A stretch of DNA of 64,000 nucleotides. Origin: Saccharothrix sp. NRRL B-16314 (GTDB lineage: Bacteria; Actinomycetota; Actinomycetes; Mycobacteriales; Pseudonocardiaceae). Below are positions 26,301 through 37,622 of the stretch, piece by piece. Location of the stretch: contig NZ_JNXC01000030.1 of the NCBI RefSeq assembly GCF_000716595.1, forward strand, positions 62,001 to 126,000, written 5' to 3'. The translations under genes were made by a program, and so were the position numbers. Numbering within the stretch: the first letter of the stretch is position 1; each line of letters begins with the position of its first letter. The notes under the pieces were generated by a model, which was not told where the DNA came from, did not search any database, and saw nothing but the letters and a program-made list of their open reading frames with translations.

Positions 26301-28832
26301 GCCGGGTGCGGTGTCGTCCGCGAACTGGTCCTGCAGGCGCCGCTGACCGTGCCGGAACGGGGCCGGGTGCACGTCCAGGTGGCGGTCGGCCCCGTGGACG
26401 GCCAGGGACGCGGCGTGTCGATCCACTCGCGGCCGGAAGGCGTCGAGGACGGCGGGTGGACGCTGCACGCCCAAGGCGTGCTCGTGCCCGATGGCGGCAC
26501 CGCGCCCACGCCGGCGGACACCTCCTGGCCACCGGCCGGGATGCGGGCGGTCGACGTGGCAGCCACCTACGAGCGCGCGCTGGAGCTGGGATACCGGTAC
26601 GGGCCGGCGTTCCGGGGGATGACGGAGGTGTGGAGCGGGAACGGTGCGGTGTGCGCCGAGGTCGAGCTGCCGGAGCAGCTGCGGGAGCAGGCCGGCGCGT
26701 TCACCATCCACCCGGCGCTGCTGGACGCCGCCATGCAGGCCGTCACGTGCCTCGACCTGCCCGTCGCGCCCGGCGCGGTGCTGCTGCCGTTCACCTGGGA
26801 GGACGTCGAGGTGTTCGGCGTCGGCGCGAAGGCGTTGCGCGCCAGGGTGACCGCTGCGGGCGACGGCGTGGTCGGCCTGCTGCTGGAGGACTTCGCCGGT
26901 CGGCCGGTCCTGCAGGCCGGCCTGGGTCTTCGGGCCGTGGCGCTGGCCGATCTCGGTGCCGGTGCGCCCGACGACGAGCTGTTCGGCGTGGACTGGCTGC
27001 CGCTCGCGGTGCCCGCGGCGACCGTCGAGGAGGCCGACGTCCTGCGAGCCGACGCCGGCCTGCTCGCCGCGGCGGCCGAGGTGCGCGAGTGGCTGGCCAC
27101 GCAGGACGGTGCGGGACGCCGCCTGGTCGTGGTCACCTCGGGCGCGGTCGGCACCGACGGGTCCGACCCGCTGCCCGGGTTGGCCGAGGCCGGTGTGTGG
27201 GGGATGGTCCGCTCGGTGCAGACCGAGAACCCCGGCCGGGTGCTCCTCGTCGACGTCGACGACTGGGCGGTGGTGGACGACGGCGTGACCGCCGCGCTGG
27301 CCACCGGTGAGTCACAGCTGGCACTGCGGCGCGGGGAAGCGCGCGTGCCGAGGGTGGTGCGGCGCGGTCGCGACCTGGTCGTCGGGTTGCCCGACGGGGA
27401 CTGGGCGTTGGAGGTCGTCGGTGCCGGCACGTTGACGTCGGACAACCTGGTGGCCCGTCCGACCTCGTCGGGTGAGCTTGCACCTGGTGAGGTGCGGGTG
27501 GGGGTGCGGTCTGCGGGGGTGAACTTCCGGGACGTGCTGATCGCGTTGGGCATGTACCCGACGCCTGACGCGGTGATCGGTGGCGAAGGCGCCGGGGTGG
27601 TGGTCGAGGTCGGACCGGGGGTGACGGGTTTCGCTCCCGGTGAGCGGGTGCTCGGTGTGTTCCCCGGCCTCGGCTCGTCGGTGGCGGTGGATCACCGGTT
27701 GCTGGCCAGGATTCCGGACGGGTGGTCGTTCAGCCAGGCCGCGGTGGTGCCCGCGGTGTACCTGACCGCCTACCACGCGTTGCGTGACCTGGCCGATGTG
27801 CGGCAGGGGGAGCGCGTGCTCGTGCATTCGGCCACCGGCGGTGTGGGGATGGCCGTGATCGCGCTTGCCCGGCTGTGGGGTCTGGAGGTGTTCGCGACCG
27901 CGAGTCCCGGCAAGTGGGGAGTGTTGCGGTCGTTGGGGATCGACGACGACCACATCGCGAGTTCGCGGTCGTTGGACTTCGAGGAGAAGTTCGGTGAGGC
28001 CGACGTGGTGGTGAACTCGCTGGCGCACGAGTTCACCGACGCGTCGTTGCGGTTGCTGTCGCGCGGTGGGCGGTTCGTGGAGATGGGGCTGACCGATCTG
28101 CGTGCGGCCGAGCAGGTCGCCGCCGACCACCCGGGGGTCCGGTACCAGCCGTTCCGGCTGCTCGACGTGAGCATCGAGCGGTTGGGGGAGATGCTTGCGG
28201 CGGTGATGGAGCTGTTCCACGCCGGGTTGCTGGCACCGTTGCCCGTGTCGGCGTGGGACGTGCGGCGGGTGCCGGAGGCGTACCGGTTCATGTCGCAGGC
28301 CCGGCACGTCGGCAAGGTCGCCCTGACGATCCCGCGCCCGCTCGACCCCGCCGGCACCGTGCTGATCACCGGCGGCACCGGCGTGCTGGGCGGGTTGGTG
28401 GCCAGGCACCTGGTCGCCGAGCACGGGGTGCGAGACCTGCTGCTGGTCAGCCGCACCGGTGACGCCCCGGACCTGGTGGCGGAGCTGGAATCGGCGGGTG
28501 CGCGGGTGCGGGTCGCCGCTTGTGACGTCGCCGATCGTGTGGCGCTGGGGGAGGTGTTGGACGGTGTGTCGTTGACGGGTGTGGTGCACGCGGCGGGTGT
28601 GTTGGCCGATGGTGTGTTCACGGACTTGTCTGATGAGCAGTGGTCGGTGGTGTTGCGGTCGAAGGTCGACGCGGCGTGGAACCTGCACGAGTTGACCGCC
28701 GGCCATGACCCACCGGTCACCCGACCGTGGTGCCGGCCAGGCTGGACACGCAGGCGATCGCGGCGTCCGGCGCGGTGCCGGACGTGCTGCGCCGACTCGT
28801 GCGAGCGCGCCGGGTGGTGGACGACGTGGTGA
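23340..28832 (+). CDS. Type I PKS, KS-AT-DH-ER-KR(broken), methylmalonyl module; frame lost before the ACP
   Basis: The module has an N-terminal docking helix nearly identical to the first PKS. The KS nucleophile is C206. The AT has S655 in GHSQGE and YASH, indicating methylmalonyl-CoA. The DH has H964, with Asp replacing Gly at 968. The ER lies at about 1390-1665 ([25 protein letters not shown]) and lacks about six residues present in the third module (EEKF directly followed by GEAD). The KR begins normally ([16 protein letters not shown]) but is cut after HELTAGHD at about residue 1790. From there the frame is out of register, giving an arginine-rich nonsense tail to the stop at 28832. The ACP continues in another frame (28727-29347). 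This is either a real frameshifting deletion or an assembly collapse. Confidence 0.85.
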   Translation: MATEERLVSALRNSLAENQSLRARLSEVREQAAEPIAVVGMGCRFPGGVTSPEELWDMLVEGRDAVTGFPSDRGWDVEGLYDPDIGVEGKSYVREGAFLHDAGDFDAGFFGISPREAAAMDPQQRLLLEVSWEALEHAGIDPKSLKGTDTGTYTGIFYEEYAPRIYTERDGYAGHLVAGTLPSLASGRVAYVLGLEGPAVSVDTACSSSLVALHLGVQGLRTGDCSLALVGGATVISLPSTYVGFSQLRGLAPDGRCKAFSDRANGFGPAEGAGVVVLERLSDARRLGHRVLAVVRGSAINQDGASNGLTAPSGPAQRRVIRQALANAGLTAGEVDVVEAHGTGTPLGDSIEAQSLLTTYGQGRDVPVWLGSVKSNLGHTQAAAGVAGVIKMVQAMRHGVLPATLHVDTPSTQIDWSAGAVELLRENHDWPRNGHPRRAGVSSFGISGTNSHVILEEAPQTSAPEPVNPGARTSADETGPIPWVLSARSQEALVGQARRLHDFLDGRPGTDAVDVAAALAKRSSFPHRAVLLGSDTGELTRRLDAVVSGEDAPNVLTGLALASDKTVFVFPGQGSQWTGMGRELLETWPAFARALGECAEALKEFVDWDLLDVVRGGHGLDAVDVVQPVTFAMYVALAAAWKELGVVPDAVIGHSQGEVAAAHVAGILPLREACRIVTLRSRAVRDISGAGGMVSVPLPEADVLKVLAQWPDRVGVAAVNSPASTVVSGEAAALEELLAYCEAEGVRARRIPVDYASHSPQIDAVERSLRAGLGSVRPDAASVAEFFSTVVGGLADPGLLDADYWYRNLREPVRLDLAVQAAYARGYRRFLEISPHPVLTVGVQENCEAVASEEDRYFVGGTLRRDDGGAHRFLTSVAQADTSGLPVAWNAVLGDATHLDLPTYAFEHKRYWLNAEATAGDAGSLGVTSCEHPLLGAVVEQPSSGGLVFTGRIGLDSHAWLADHAVGDVVLVPGAALVEFALFAGDRAGCGVVRELVLQAPLTVPERGRVHVQVAVGPVDGQGRGVSIHSRPEGVEDGGWTLHAQGVLVPDGGTAPTPADTSWPPAGMRAVDVAATYERALELGYRYGPAFRGMTEVWSGNGAVCAEVELPEQLREQAGAFTIHPALLDAAMQAVTCLDLPVAPGAVLLPFTWEDVEVFGVGAKALRARVTAAGDGVVGLLLEDFAGRPVLQAGLGLRAVALADLGAGAPDDELFGVDWLPLAVPAATVEEADVLRADAGLLAAAAEVREWLATQDGAGRRLVVVTSGAVGTDGSDPLPGLAEAGVWGMVRSVQTENPGRVLLVDVDDWAVVDDGVTAALATGESQLALRRGEARVPRVVRRGRDLVVGLPDGDWALEVVGAGTLTSDNLVARPTSSGELAPGEVRVGVRSAGVNFRDVLIALGMYPTPDAVIGGEGAGVVVEVGPGVTGFAPGERVLGVFPGLGSSVAVDHRLLARIPDGWSFSQAAVVPAVYLTAYHALRDLADVRQGERVLVHSATGGVGMAVIALARLWGLEVFATASPGKWGVLRSLGIDDDHIASSRSLDFEEKFGEADVVVNSLAHEFTDASLRLLSRGGRFVEMGLTDLRAAEQVAADHPGVRYQPFRLLDVSIERLGEMLAAVMELFHAGLLAPLPVSAWDVRRVPEAYRFMSQARHVGKVALTIPRPLDPAGTVLITGGTGVLGGLVARHLVAEHGVRDLLLVSRTGDAPDLVAELESAGARVRVAACDVADRVALGEVLDGVSLTGVVHAAGVLADGVFTDLSDEQWSVVLRSKVDAAWNLHELTAGHDPPVTRPWCRPGWTRRRSRRPARCRTCCADSCERAGWWTTW

Positions 28833-29347
28833 CCGGGCAGGGCCTGTCGAAGCTGGCCTCGCAGCTCACCGGTCGCCCGGCGGCCGAGCAGGACCGGATC
28901 GTGCTGGAGTTCGTCCGCACCCAGGCGGCGATCGTGCTCGGGCACGAGAGCAGCGGTGAGATCACACCCGACGAGACGTTCAAGGCACTCGGCTTCGACT
29001 CGCTGTCCGGCGTCGAGTTCCGCAACCGGCTCCAGGCCGCCACCGGGCTCAACCTGCCCGCCACCAGCGTCTTCGACCACCCCACGCCCACGCGGCTCGC
29101 CCAGTACGTGCGGCAGCAGGTGACACCGGACGGCGACGACGACGGCGGCGCGGCCGAGCTGAAGCTGATGTCGCTGCTGACCGAACTGGAACGCACGTCG
29201 GCGGGCACGGCGCTGGACGACCAGGTGAAGGTCACGTTCCTGCGCCGGATCGGCGCGCTCGAACGGGTGGTGCGCGGCACCGGCGACGCCGACGACCTCG
29301 ACCTGGCCGACGACGCCGCGCTGTTCCAGCTGATCGACGGCAACTGA
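28727..29347 (+). pseudogene. Displaced C-terminal part of the methylmalonyl PKS: post-KR linker, ACP, docking tail
   Basis: This frame carries what should follow the KR of the preceding gene: a linker ([28 protein letters not shown]), an ACP with phosphopantetheine serine at residue 92 ([16 protein letters not shown]), and a four-helix-type tail ending [15 protein letters not shown], a C-terminal docking domain. Upstream in-frame bases near 28714 read [11 protein letters not shown], the usual end of a KR domain, so the frame is the natural one and the break lies at about 28710. No RBS precedes it, and separate translation is unlikely. Confidence 0.8.
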
Positions 29348-29361
29348 CTACGGGGGAGCAC

Positions 29362-32300
29362 ATGTCGAACGAGAACGACCTCCGCGCCTACCTGAAGAAG
29401 GCCGCGGGCGAGCTTAAGGATTTACGCACGCGGCTGGCCGACGTGGAGGGGCGTGCCACCGAACCGATCGCGATCGTGGGCATGGGCTGCCGCTACCCGG
29501 GTGGCGTCACGTCACCCGACGACCTGTGGGACGTGGTCACCCGGAACCTCGACGTGGTGTCCGGCCTGCCGGGAGACCGGGGCTGGAACCCGAACCTGTA
29601 CGACCCCGAGGTCGGTGCGGAGGGCCGCTCCTACGTGCGGGAGGGCGGCTTCATCGACGACGTCGCGGGGTTCGACGCGGCGTTCTTCGGCATCAACCCG
29701 CGTGAGGCGGCGGCGATGGACCCGCAGCAGCGGCTGCTGCTGGAGGTCTCCTGGGAAGCACTGGAACGGTCCGGTGTCGACCCGCGGTCGCTGGCCGGTG
29801 CCGAGGCCGGCGTCTACTTCGGCGTGTCGGGCGCGGACTACGGCAGCCGTCTCCTGGAGCGCGCCCCGGCGGGCTACGAGGGCTACCTGGGCGAGGGCAA
29901 CGCCACCAGCGTCGCGTCCGGGCGGGTGGCGTACGTGCTGGGGCTGGAAGGGCCGGCGGTGTCGGTGGACACGGCGTGCTCCTCGTCGCTGGTGGCCATC
30001 CACCTGGCGGTGCAGGCCCTGCGCAACGGCGAGTGCGCGCTCGCGTTGGCCGGTGGCGCGACCGTGATGGCGTCCCCGGCGACGTTCGTGGAGTTCTCGC
30101 AGTTGCGCGGGTTGGCGCCGGATGGCCGCTGCAAGCCGTTCTCGGACCGGGCCGACGGTTTCGGTCCGGCCGAGGGCGTGGGTGTGGTGGTGTTGGAGCG
30201 GTTGTCGGACGCGCGTCGTCTTGGTCATCGGGTGTTGGCGGTGGTGCGTGGTTCGGCTATCAACCAGGACGGTGCGTCGAACGGGTTGACCGCGCCGAGT
30301 GGTCCGGCGCAGCGTCGGGTGATCCGGCAGGCGTTGGCCAACGCGGGGCTGACGGCGGGCGAGGTCGACGTCGTGGAGGCGCACGGCACCGGCACACCGC
30401 TGGGCGACCCCATCGAGGCACAGGCACTTCTGGCGACCTACGGTCAGGGCCGGGACACGCCGCTGTGGCTGGGGTCGGTGAAGTCGAACCTCGCCCACAC
30501 GCAGGCCGCGGCCGGTGTCGCGGGCGTGATCAAGATGGTGCAGGCGATGCGGCACGGCGTGCTGCCCGCGACGCTGCACGCGGACACGCCGAGCGCGCAC
30601 GTCGACTGGTCCTCCGGTGCGATCGAGCTGGTGCACGAGAACCGGGAATGGCCGGAGGACGGCCACCCGCGCCGAGCCGGCGTCTCGTCGTTCGGCATCA
30701 GCGGGACGAACTCCCACGTGATCCTGGAACAGGCGCCCGAAGCACCGGCCGTGACGTCGCCGCGAGAGGTCGAAGGCGGGTCGGTTCCCTGGGTGCTGTC
30801 GGCACGCACCCCGCAGGCGTTGACCGCGCAGGCGGTCCGGCTGCGCGACTTCCTCGCCGAGCGGCCGGAAATCGGCGCGGAGGACGTGGCGGCGGGCCTG
30901 CTCACCAGGACCGCGTTCGAACACCGGGCCGTCGTGCTCGGCAGTGACCGGACTGAGCTGATGCGTCGGCTGGGTTCACTGGCCGAGGGTGAGCCCGGCG
31001 TGGGCGTCCGCACCGGGCAGTCCTCACCCGGCGGGACGGTGTTCGTGTTCCCGGGGCAGGGCGCGCAGACGTGGGGCATGGGGCGTGCGCTGCACGCGGC
31101 GTTCCCGGTGTTCGCCGACGCCTTCGACCAGGTCGTCGCCGCGGTCGACGCCGAGCTGGACGCGTCGTTGCGCGAAGTGATGTGGGGCGCGGACACCGGA
31201 CTCGTCGACCAGACCGCGTACACCCAGCCCGCGCTGTTCGCGATCGAGGTGGCGCTGTTCCGGCTGCTCGAATCGTTCGGCGTCCGACCCGACTACGTCA
31301 CCGGGCACTCGATCGGCGAGATCACCGCCGCGCACGTGGCGGGCGTGCTGTCGCTGCCCGACGCCGCCGCGCTGGTCGTGGCGCGGGGCAGGCTGATGCA
31401 GGCGTTGCCGCCGGGCGGCGCCATGGTGGCGGTGGAGGCCACCGAGGCCGAAGTCCTGCCGTTGCTGGACGCACGGGTGGGCATCGCGGCCGTGAACGGC
31501 CCGTCGGCGGTGGTGGTGTCCGGCGAGCTGGACGCCGTCACGGTGGTGGGTGACCACTTCACCGGGCTCGGCAGGAGGGTCAAGCAGCTGACCGTCAGCC
31601 ACGCGTTCCACTCGCCGCTGGTGGAGCCGATGCTGGAGGAGTTCCGCGCGGTCGTGGCGAAGCTCGCCATCGCACCGGCGGAGCTCCCGATCGTGTCCAA
31701 CCTGGACGGTGCGCCGGCCGGGGAGGACTACGGCGTCGGCGACTACTGGGTGCGCCACGTCCGCGAGGCCGTGCGGTTCGGTGACTCGGTGTCCACCTTG
31801 GTGGCGGCCGAACCCGGCGTGCGGTTCGTCGAGGTGGGGCCGGGAGCCGGGCTGACCGCGATGGTCGAGCAGACCGGGGCGGCGGCCTCGGCGGTGGCGT
31901 TGCTGCGCGGCGGCAAGGACGAGGTGCCGTCCCTGTTCGACGGGTTGGCCGCGCTGCACGTGTCCGGCGCGCCGGTCGACTGGTCGGCGCAGGCCGGGAC
32001 GCGGCCGTTCACCGAGCTGCCGACGTACGCCTTCGAGCACAAGCGGTACTGGCTCAACCCGGAGTCCGCGGGCGCCGACGTGGCCGGCCTGGGCGTGACG
32101 CCGGTCGAGCACCCGCTGCTGGGTGCGGTGGTGGAGCAGCCGTCGTCGGGCGGGCTGGTGTTCACCGGGCGGATCGGGCTGGACTCCCACGCGTGGCTGG
32201 CCGACCACGCAGTCGGCGGCGTCGTGCTGGTGCCCGGAGCCGCCCTCGTCGAGCTGGCGTCGTTCGTCGGTGACCGGGCCGGCCGCGCCGTGGTGCGCGA

Positions 32301-35300
32301 ACTCGTGCTGCAAGCGCCGATGATCGTGCCGGACCACGGCGGGGTGCAGGTGCGGGTGGACCTGGACGAGGAGGGCAACGTCGCCGTCCACTCCCGTCCG
32401 GAGAACGACGAACGCTGGGTGCTGCACGCCCGTGGCGTGGTCGACTCCGACTCAGACTCCGACACCGCTGAGGCCTCGGCGGCCGAGCCGGCCGGAGCGT
32501 GGCCCCCGGCCGGAGCGACCGCGGTGGAGGCGGGCGACTTCTACGACGGCTTCGCCGAGCGCGGCTACCACTACGGGCCCGTGTTCCGGGGGCTGACCAG
32601 GGCGTGGCGGCGCGGCGACGAGGTGTTCGCCGACGTGGAGCTGCCCACCGGCGACGCCGGGGCGTTCGGCTTGCACCCGGCGCTGCTCGACGCCGCGCTG
32701 CAGGCGATCGGCTTCCTCGGCCTGCCCGTCGCGGACGGCGAGGTGCTGCTGCCGTTCGCCTGGGAGGGCGTCGAGGTGTACGCGGTCGGCGCGACCCGGC
32801 TGCGCGCCGCCATCCGTGCCGCGGGCGACGGCAGGGTGGGCCTGGTGCTGGCCGACGCGGGCGGACGCGTGGTGGCGAAGGTCGGCGGGCTGAGCATGCG
32901 CGGCATCGCACCCGGTGACCTGGCCGCCCGCACTCCCGGCGGCGACGGCCTGTTCACGCTGGAGTGGACCCCCGTCGACGTCGAGCCCACCGGCGTGCCG
33001 GCCGACGTGTCGGTGATCAGGCCCGACGGCCTGCTCGACGCGGTCGCCCGGGTCCGGTCGTGGCTGACGGACCCGGCGCACGCCGAAGGCAGGTTGGTCG
33101 TCGTCACTTCCGGCGCCGTCGCGGTGGACGGTGGCGAGGACGTGCCCGACCTGGCGTCGGCCGGTGTGTGGGGCGCGCTGCGTTCGGTGTGCAACGAGAA
33201 CCCCGGCCGGGTGTTCGTGGTCGACACCGACGGTGCGGAAGCGGACGGCGTAGCCGCGGTGCTGTCCTGCGGTGAAGCGCAGCTGGCGGTCCGGCGCGGG
33301 ACGTTCCGGGTGCCGCGGATCGTGCGACAGGCCGAGGACTCGGTGGTCGGGTTGCCCGACGGGGACTGGGCGTTGGAGGTCGCGGGTGCCGGCACGTTGA
33401 CGTCGGACAACCTGGTGGCCCGTCCGACCTCGTCGGGTGAGCTCGCGTCGGGTGAGGTTCGGGTGGGGGTGCGGTCGGCGGGGGTGAACTTCCGGGACGT
33501 GCTGATCGCGCTGGGCATGTACCCGGCACCCGATGCCGTGGTCGGTGGCGAGGGCGCGGGCGTCGTGACGGAAGTCGGCCCTGGCGTCACCGGTTTCACG
33601 GCCGGTGATCGGGTGCTGGGTGTCTTCCCCGGTCTCGGGTCGTCCGTGGTCGTGGACCACCGGGCGCTGGCGGGGATTCCGGACGGGTGGTCGTTCAGCC
33701 AGGCCGCCGTGGTGCCCGCCGTGATGCTGACCGCCTACTACGCGTTGCGGGACCTGGCCGACGTGCAGCGCGGTGAACGAATCCTGGTCCACGCCGGCAC
33801 CGGTGGCGTGGGGCTCGCGACGATCGCACTGGCCCGCTTATGGGGTCTGGAGGTGTTCGCGACCGCGAGCCCCGGCAAGTGGGACGTGCTGCGGTCGTCG
33901 GGGCTCGACGACGACCACATCGCGAGTTCGCGGTCGCTGGAGTTCGAGGAGAAGTTCCTGGCCGTCACCGGCGGGCAGGGCGTGGACATGGTCCTGAACT
34001 CGCTGGCGCACGAGTTCACCGACGCGTCGTTGCGGTTGTTGCCGCGCGGTGGGCGGTTCGTGGAGATGGGGCTGACGGACTTGCGTGAGGCGGGGCAGGT
34101 CGCCGCCGACCACCCGGGGGTGCGGTACCAGCCGTTCGCCCTGTTCGAGGTCGGGGTGGAGCGGTTGGGGGAGATGCTGGCGGCGGTGATGGAGTTGTTC
34201 CGCACGGGTGTGCTGGAGCCGTTGCCCGTGTCGGCGTGGGACGTGCGGCGGGTGCCGGAGGCGTACCGGTTCATGTCGCAGGCCCGGCACGTCGGCAAGG
34301 TCGCCCTCACCATCCCGCGCCCGCCGGCTGCTGAGGGTACGGTGTTGATCACCGGCGGTACCGGCGGCCTGGGCGGTGTGCTGGCCAGGCACCTGGTGGA
34401 CCGGCACGGCGTCCGCGACCTGCTGCTGGTGAGCCGCCGTGGCGCGGACGCGGAGGGGGCGGCGGACCTGGTGGCGGAGCTGGAATCGGCGGGTGCGCGG
34501 GTGCGGGTCGCCGCTTGTGACGTCGCTGATCGTGCGGCGCTGGGGGAGGTGTTGGACGGTGTGTCGTTGACGGGTGTGGTGCATGCGGCGGGTGTGTTGG
34601 CCGACGGTGTGTTCACGGACTTGTCTGATGAGCAGTGGTCGGTGGTGTTGCGGTCGAAGGTCGACGCGGCGTGGAACCTGCACGAGTTGACCGCCGGCCA
34701 TGACCTGGACACCCAAACGATCGCCAAGTCCGGTGCGGTGCCCGACGTGCTGCGCCGACTGGTGCGGGCCCGCCGGGTGGTGGACGACTCGGCGGCAGCC
34801 CAGCAGTCGAAGCTCGCCGCGCAGCTGGCCGGGTCCTCGGCGGCCGAGCAGGACCGGATCGTGCTGGAGTTCGTCCGCACCCAGGCAGCGATCGTGCTCG
34901 GGCACGAGAGCAGCGGCGAGATCGCACCCGACGAGACGTTCAAGGCACTCGGCTTCGACTCGCTGTCCGGCGTCGAGTTCCGCAACCGGCTCCAAGCCGG
35001 CACCGGCCTGAACCTGCCCGCCACCACCGTGTTCGACCACCCCACGCCGCTCGCGCTGGCCGGCTACCTCCGACAGCACCTGGCGGGCGCGGAGGAGACG
35101 AGCACGGGCGCGGAGTACTCCGAGTCCCACGTCCGCAAGCTGCTCGAACGGATCCCGATCGAGGCGCTGCGCTCCTCCGGCGTGGTCGACATCGTGCTCC
35201 GGCTCGCACCCGCCACCGAGCAGGAGCAGGCGGCCACCACCGACGGCGGCAAGCACATCGCCGACCTCGACGTGGACGAGCTGATCAACTTCGCGATGAA

Positions 35301-35307
35301 CCAGTGA
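29362..35307 (+). CDS. Type I PKS, KS-AT-DH-ER-KR(truncated)-ACP, malonyl module
   Basis: The 1981-residue protein starts with a docking helix different from the other two ([20 protein letters not shown]). The KS has C206 and H379, but reads SNLAHTQ where Gly usually precedes the His. The AT has S650 in GHSIGE and HAFHS, indicating malonyl-CoA. The DH has H949 with the canonical Gly at 953. The ER lies at about 1370-1645 ([18 protein letters not shown]). The KR has GGTGGLGG and the Lys region, then jumps in frame from HELTAGHD to [10 protein letters not shown], so the Ser-Tyr-Asn catalytic half is absent. The ACP has S1867. The end ([17 protein letters not shown]) is a C-terminal docking tail, so the chain goes to another PKS. 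There is no thioesterase. Confidence 0.92.
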   Translation: MSNENDLRAYLKKAAGELKDLRTRLADVEGRATEPIAIVGMGCRYPGGVTSPDDLWDVVTRNLDVVSGLPGDRGWNPNLYDPEVGAEGRSYVREGGFIDDVAGFDAAFFGINPREAAAMDPQQRLLLEVSWEALERSGVDPRSLAGAEAGVYFGVSGADYGSRLLERAPAGYEGYLGEGNATSVASGRVAYVLGLEGPAVSVDTACSSSLVAIHLAVQALRNGECALALAGGATVMASPATFVEFSQLRGLAPDGRCKPFSDRADGFGPAEGVGVVVLERLSDARRLGHRVLAVVRGSAINQDGASNGLTAPSGPAQRRVIRQALANAGLTAGEVDVVEAHGTGTPLGDPIEAQALLATYGQGRDTPLWLGSVKSNLAHTQAAAGVAGVIKMVQAMRHGVLPATLHADTPSAHVDWSSGAIELVHENREWPEDGHPRRAGVSSFGISGTNSHVILEQAPEAPAVTSPREVEGGSVPWVLSARTPQALTAQAVRLRDFLAERPEIGAEDVAAGLLTRTAFEHRAVVLGSDRTELMRRLGSLAEGEPGVGVRTGQSSPGGTVFVFPGQGAQTWGMGRALHAAFPVFADAFDQVVAAVDAELDASLREVMWGADTGLVDQTAYTQPALFAIEVALFRLLESFGVRPDYVTGHSIGEITAAHVAGVLSLPDAAALVVARGRLMQALPPGGAMVAVEATEAEVLPLLDARVGIAAVNGPSAVVVSGELDAVTVVGDHFTGLGRRVKQLTVSHAFHSPLVEPMLEEFRAVVAKLAIAPAELPIVSNLDGAPAGEDYGVGDYWVRHVREAVRFGDSVSTLVAAEPGVRFVEVGPGAGLTAMVEQTGAAASAVALLRGGKDEVPSLFDGLAALHVSGAPVDWSAQAGTRPFTELPTYAFEHKRYWLNPESAGADVAGLGVTPVEHPLLGAVVEQPSSGGLVFTGRIGLDSHAWLADHAVGGVVLVPGAALVELASFVGDRAGRAVVRELVLQAPMIVPDHGGVQVRVDLDEEGNVAVHSRPENDERWVLHARGVVDSDSDSDTAEASAAEPAGAWPPAGATAVEAGDFYDGFAERGYHYGPVFRGLTRAWRRGDEVFADVELPTGDAGAFGLHPALLDAALQAIGFLGLPVADGEVLLPFAWEGVEVYAVGATRLRAAIRAAGDGRVGLVLADAGGRVVAKVGGLSMRGIAPGDLAARTPGGDGLFTLEWTPVDVEPTGVPADVSVIRPDGLLDAVARVRSWLTDPAHAEGRLVVVTSGAVAVDGGEDVPDLASAGVWGALRSVCNENPGRVFVVDTDGAEADGVAAVLSCGEAQLAVRRGTFRVPRIVRQAEDSVVGLPDGDWALEVAGAGTLTSDNLVARPTSSGELASGEVRVGVRSAGVNFRDVLIALGMYPAPDAVVGGEGAGVVTEVGPGVTGFTAGDRVLGVFPGLGSSVVVDHRALAGIPDGWSFSQAAVVPAVMLTAYYALRDLADVQRGERILVHAGTGGVGLATIALARLWGLEVFATASPGKWDVLRSSGLDDDHIASSRSLEFEEKFLAVTGGQGVDMVLNSLAHEFTDASLRLLPRGGRFVEMGLTDLREAGQVAADHPGVRYQPFALFEVGVERLGEMLAAVMELFRTGVLEPLPVSAWDVRRVPEAYRFMSQARHVGKVALTIPRPPAAEGTVLITGGTGGLGGVLARHLVDRHGVRDLLLVSRRGADAEGAADLVAELESAGARVRVAACDVADRAALGEVLDGVSLTGVVHAAGVLADGVFTDLSDEQWSVVLRSKVDAAWNLHELTAGHDLDTQTIAKSGAVPDVLRRLVRARRVVDDSAAAQQSKLAAQLAGSSAAEQDRIVLEFVRTQAAIVLGHESSGEIAPDETFKALGFDSLSGVEFRNRLQAGTGLNLPATTVFDHPTPLALAGYLRQHLAGAEETSTGAEYSESHVRKLLERIPIEALRSSGVVDIVLRLAPATEQEQAATTDGGKHIADLDVDELINFAMNQ

Positions 35308-35314
35308 GGGGACG

Positions 35315-36799
35315 ATGGACTCCGTGGACGGTCGGCTGATCCACCAGCTCGTGTCCTGGGCTGCCGGACTGCGCTACGACGACATACCGGCGCACACGGC
35401 GGCCCTGGCCCGCAGCCAGATCATCTCGGACCTGGCCGCGGTGCGGGCGGCGAGGGCGCACCCGCTGGGCCGCAAGATCGTCACCGCGTTCGGCGAGCCG
35501 TTCCGCGGCGACGCCCGGCAGACCGCGCACGTGCTGGCCGCGTTGTCGATGTGCCTGGAGTACGACGAGGTCGCGTACTCCGGGCACCCCTCGGCGTCCT
35601 GCGTGAACGTCGCCCTCGCCTACGCCGCGCAGGAACGGCTCGACGGGAGGCAGCTGATCACCGCGGTGGTCGCGGCGAACGAGTGCGCCACCCGGTTCCA
35701 GGCCGGGATGCTGCTCGGCTCGTTCTTCCGCGGGCAGAGCGCCACGTACACGCACCTGATCGGCACGGTGGTGGCACGGTCGCACGCCCAGCAGCACCCG
35801 GCCGGGATCTGGGCGGACGCGGCGGGCCTGGCCTTCGGCATCCTCCCGACCCCGGTGGAGGAGACGTTCCTGAACAGCGACGCCAAGTCGTTGGTGGCGG
35901 CGACCCCGGTGCGCATGGCACTGGACGCCTGCGACGCCGCGGTGGCCGGACTCACCGGTGCGCACGACGTCCTGGAGGGCGCGGAAGGCGTGCTCGCGCG
36001 GCTCTCCGACGTGCCCATGCCCGACGCCGTCGTCGCCGGACTCGGTCGCCGCTGGCACACCGACACGCTGTCGTTCAAGCGCTACCCGGCGAGCGCCTAC
36101 CTCCAGGCCGCGTTCGAGTGCGCCGAACGCATCGCCGCCAGGGCGTTGATCGACCTCGACGACGTGACGGCGGTCCTGGTCGACGGCTCGATCCTGACCT
36201 TCCTGCTGCAGCACAAGGTCGCGCCGTTCCTGGCCGGCCCGGACACGCCGGTCGCGGCACTCACCTTCTCGGCCGGCTACCCGATCGCCACGATCCTGCT
36301 CACCGGCTCGCTGACCACCGCCGACCTGGCCGGAGAAGGCCTCGCGGACCCCGTCCGCTGGGCGCTCGCGGACAAGGTCGAGGTACGCCACGACAAGGAC
36401 CTGACCCGCCGGATGGTCGCCGCGACCGTGCCGCTCGGCGAGGCGTTGCGGCAGGCGGGGCCATCGCGCGCCATGCAGGTGCCCGCCATCGCCGCGTTCG
36501 GTGCCGAGGCGGACGAGCTGCTCGCCGCGCTCGGGCCGCCGTCGGAGTCGTTCGTCGACGCCACGATGGCCATCGGCGCCAGGGTCGAGGTCGTGCTGCG
36601 CGACGGCTCCAGGCTGGTCGAAGAGCTCGGCCAGGCGACCGGGATGGCCGGACCGTCCACCAGGGACGGACATCGGATGCTGGCCGCCGCGAAGTTCACC
36701 GCGAGCGGCGGCCCGGCCGACGCGCTGGACGACCTGAGCCGGCTCGACGAACTGGACGCCGACGCGACGGCCGCGGCGGTGAAGGGAGCACTGGCGTGA
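35315..36799 (+). CDS. MmgE/PrpD-family protein
   Basis: The 494-residue protein matches the MmgE/PrpD (2-methylcitrate dehydratase / cis-aconitate decarboxylase) superfamily along its length: ARSQIISDLAAVRAAR near the start, a helical domain containing LEYDEVAYSGHPSASCVNVALA with the family's conserved aspartate and GHP, ANECATRF, and a C-terminal lid domain. Members dehydrate, decarboxylate or isomerise small tri- or dicarboxylates. In biosynthetic clusters they supply unusual dicarboxylates or dehydrate late intermediates. It follows the last PKS by 7 bp with a GAGGGGAC RBS, and its stop overlaps the next start. Confidence 0.82.
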   Translation: MDSVDGRLIHQLVSWAAGLRYDDIPAHTAALARSQIISDLAAVRAARAHPLGRKIVTAFGEPFRGDARQTAHVLAALSMCLEYDEVAYSGHPSASCVNVALAYAAQERLDGRQLITAVVAANECATRFQAGMLLGSFFRGQSATYTHLIGTVVARSHAQQHPAGIWADAAGLAFGILPTPVEETFLNSDAKSLVAATPVRMALDACDAAVAGLTGAHDVLEGAEGVLARLSDVPMPDAVVAGLGRRWHTDTLSFKRYPASAYLQAAFECAERIAARALIDLDDVTAVLVDGSILTFLLQHKVAPFLAGPDTPVAALTFSAGYPIATILLTGSLTTADLAGEGLADPVRWALADKVEVRHDKDLTRRMVAATVPLGEALRQAGPSRAMQVPAIAAFGAEADELLAALGPPSESFVDATMAIGARVEVVLRDGSRLVEELGQATGMAGPSTRDGHRMLAAAKFTASGGPADALDDLSRLDELDADATAAAVKGALA

Positions 36800-37614
36800 T
36801 GGAACTGGAGCAGTACCGGCGGTCGGTGGGCGGGATCAGCTACCTCGACGTCGGCGAGGGGCCGGTCACCGTGTTCGTGCACGGTGTGTTCACCAATGCG
36901 TTGCTGTGGCGCCACTGCGTGCAAAAGCTGGCGCCGCATCGCCGGTGCATCGCCATCGACCTGCCCGGTCACGGCCACACGCCCCCGGTAGCCGACGCCA
37001 CGGTCCACGGCCTGGCACGTGCCGTCCGGACCGTGCTCACCTCCCTGCACCTCACCGACGTGCACCTGGTCGGCAACGACACCGGCGGCGCCGTCTGCCA
37101 GCTCGTCTACACGGCAGACCCCGGTCGGATCGCCTCGCTCGCGCTGACGAACTGCGACACGGAAGGCAACTTCCCGCCGCCGCTGTTCGCCCCGGCGGCG
37201 TGGCTGGCCAGGCTGGGTCTGCTCAGCCTGCTCCGGCCACTGGCGAACGCCCCGAACCTGGTCCGGCAGGCCTACCGGATCGGTTACCAGCACCCGGCGC
37301 CACCCGAGATCATCCGCCGCTTCGTCGCCCCCGTCATCGGAACACCCGACGGCACCCGCTTCATGCGCCGACTGCTGTCCTCAATGGACTCCAAACAGCT
37401 CACCGCCGCCACCGAAGCGCTGCGCCACTGCACGATCCCGACCGCTCTCATCTGGGGCACCGGTGACCGGCTGTTCAAGCTGCGCTGGGCGTCCTGGCTG
37501 AAGGACCTGATCCCCGGCGCCACCGACGTGGTGATCGTTCCCGGCGGCCGGTTGTTCTTCCCGGACGACCGAGCCGACGAACTCGTGACCGCGCTCCGGA
37601 ACCATTGGAACTAA
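36799..37614 (+). CDS. Alpha/beta hydrolase with aspartate nucleophile motif
   Basis: The 271-residue protein has the alpha/beta-hydrolase core: VFVHGVFTN (oxyanion loop), DLPGHGHT, and the nucleophile elbow VGNDTGG with Asp at residue 94 where a serine would be in esterases. An Asp nucleophile is typical of haloalkane dehalogenase and epoxide hydrolase relatives. The region that usually carries the catalytic His near the end reads PGGRLFFPDD, with Leu at the likely His position by eye. The start ATG overlaps the MmgE/PrpD stop (TGATG). With no thioesterase in the PKSs, it may help release or trim the product, but the motif argues against simple ester hydrolysis. Confidence 0.78.
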   Translation: MELEQYRRSVGGISYLDVGEGPVTVFVHGVFTNALLWRHCVQKLAPHRRCIAIDLPGHGHTPPVADATVHGLARAVRTVLTSLHLTDVHLVGNDTGGAVCQLVYTADPGRIASLALTNCDTEGNFPPPLFAPAAWLARLGLLSLLRPLANAPNLVRQAYRIGYQHPAPPEIIRRFVAPVIGTPDGTRFMRRLLSSMDSKQLTAATEALRHCTIPTALIWGTGDRLFKLRWASWLKDLIPGATDVVIVPGGRLFFPDDRADELVTALRNHWN

Positions 37615-37622
37615 GGAGAAGC

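Noticed and set aside
23415..26711. Minus-strand frame of 1098 codons opposite the second PKS
   Set aside because: Same reason: antisense of PKS domains.
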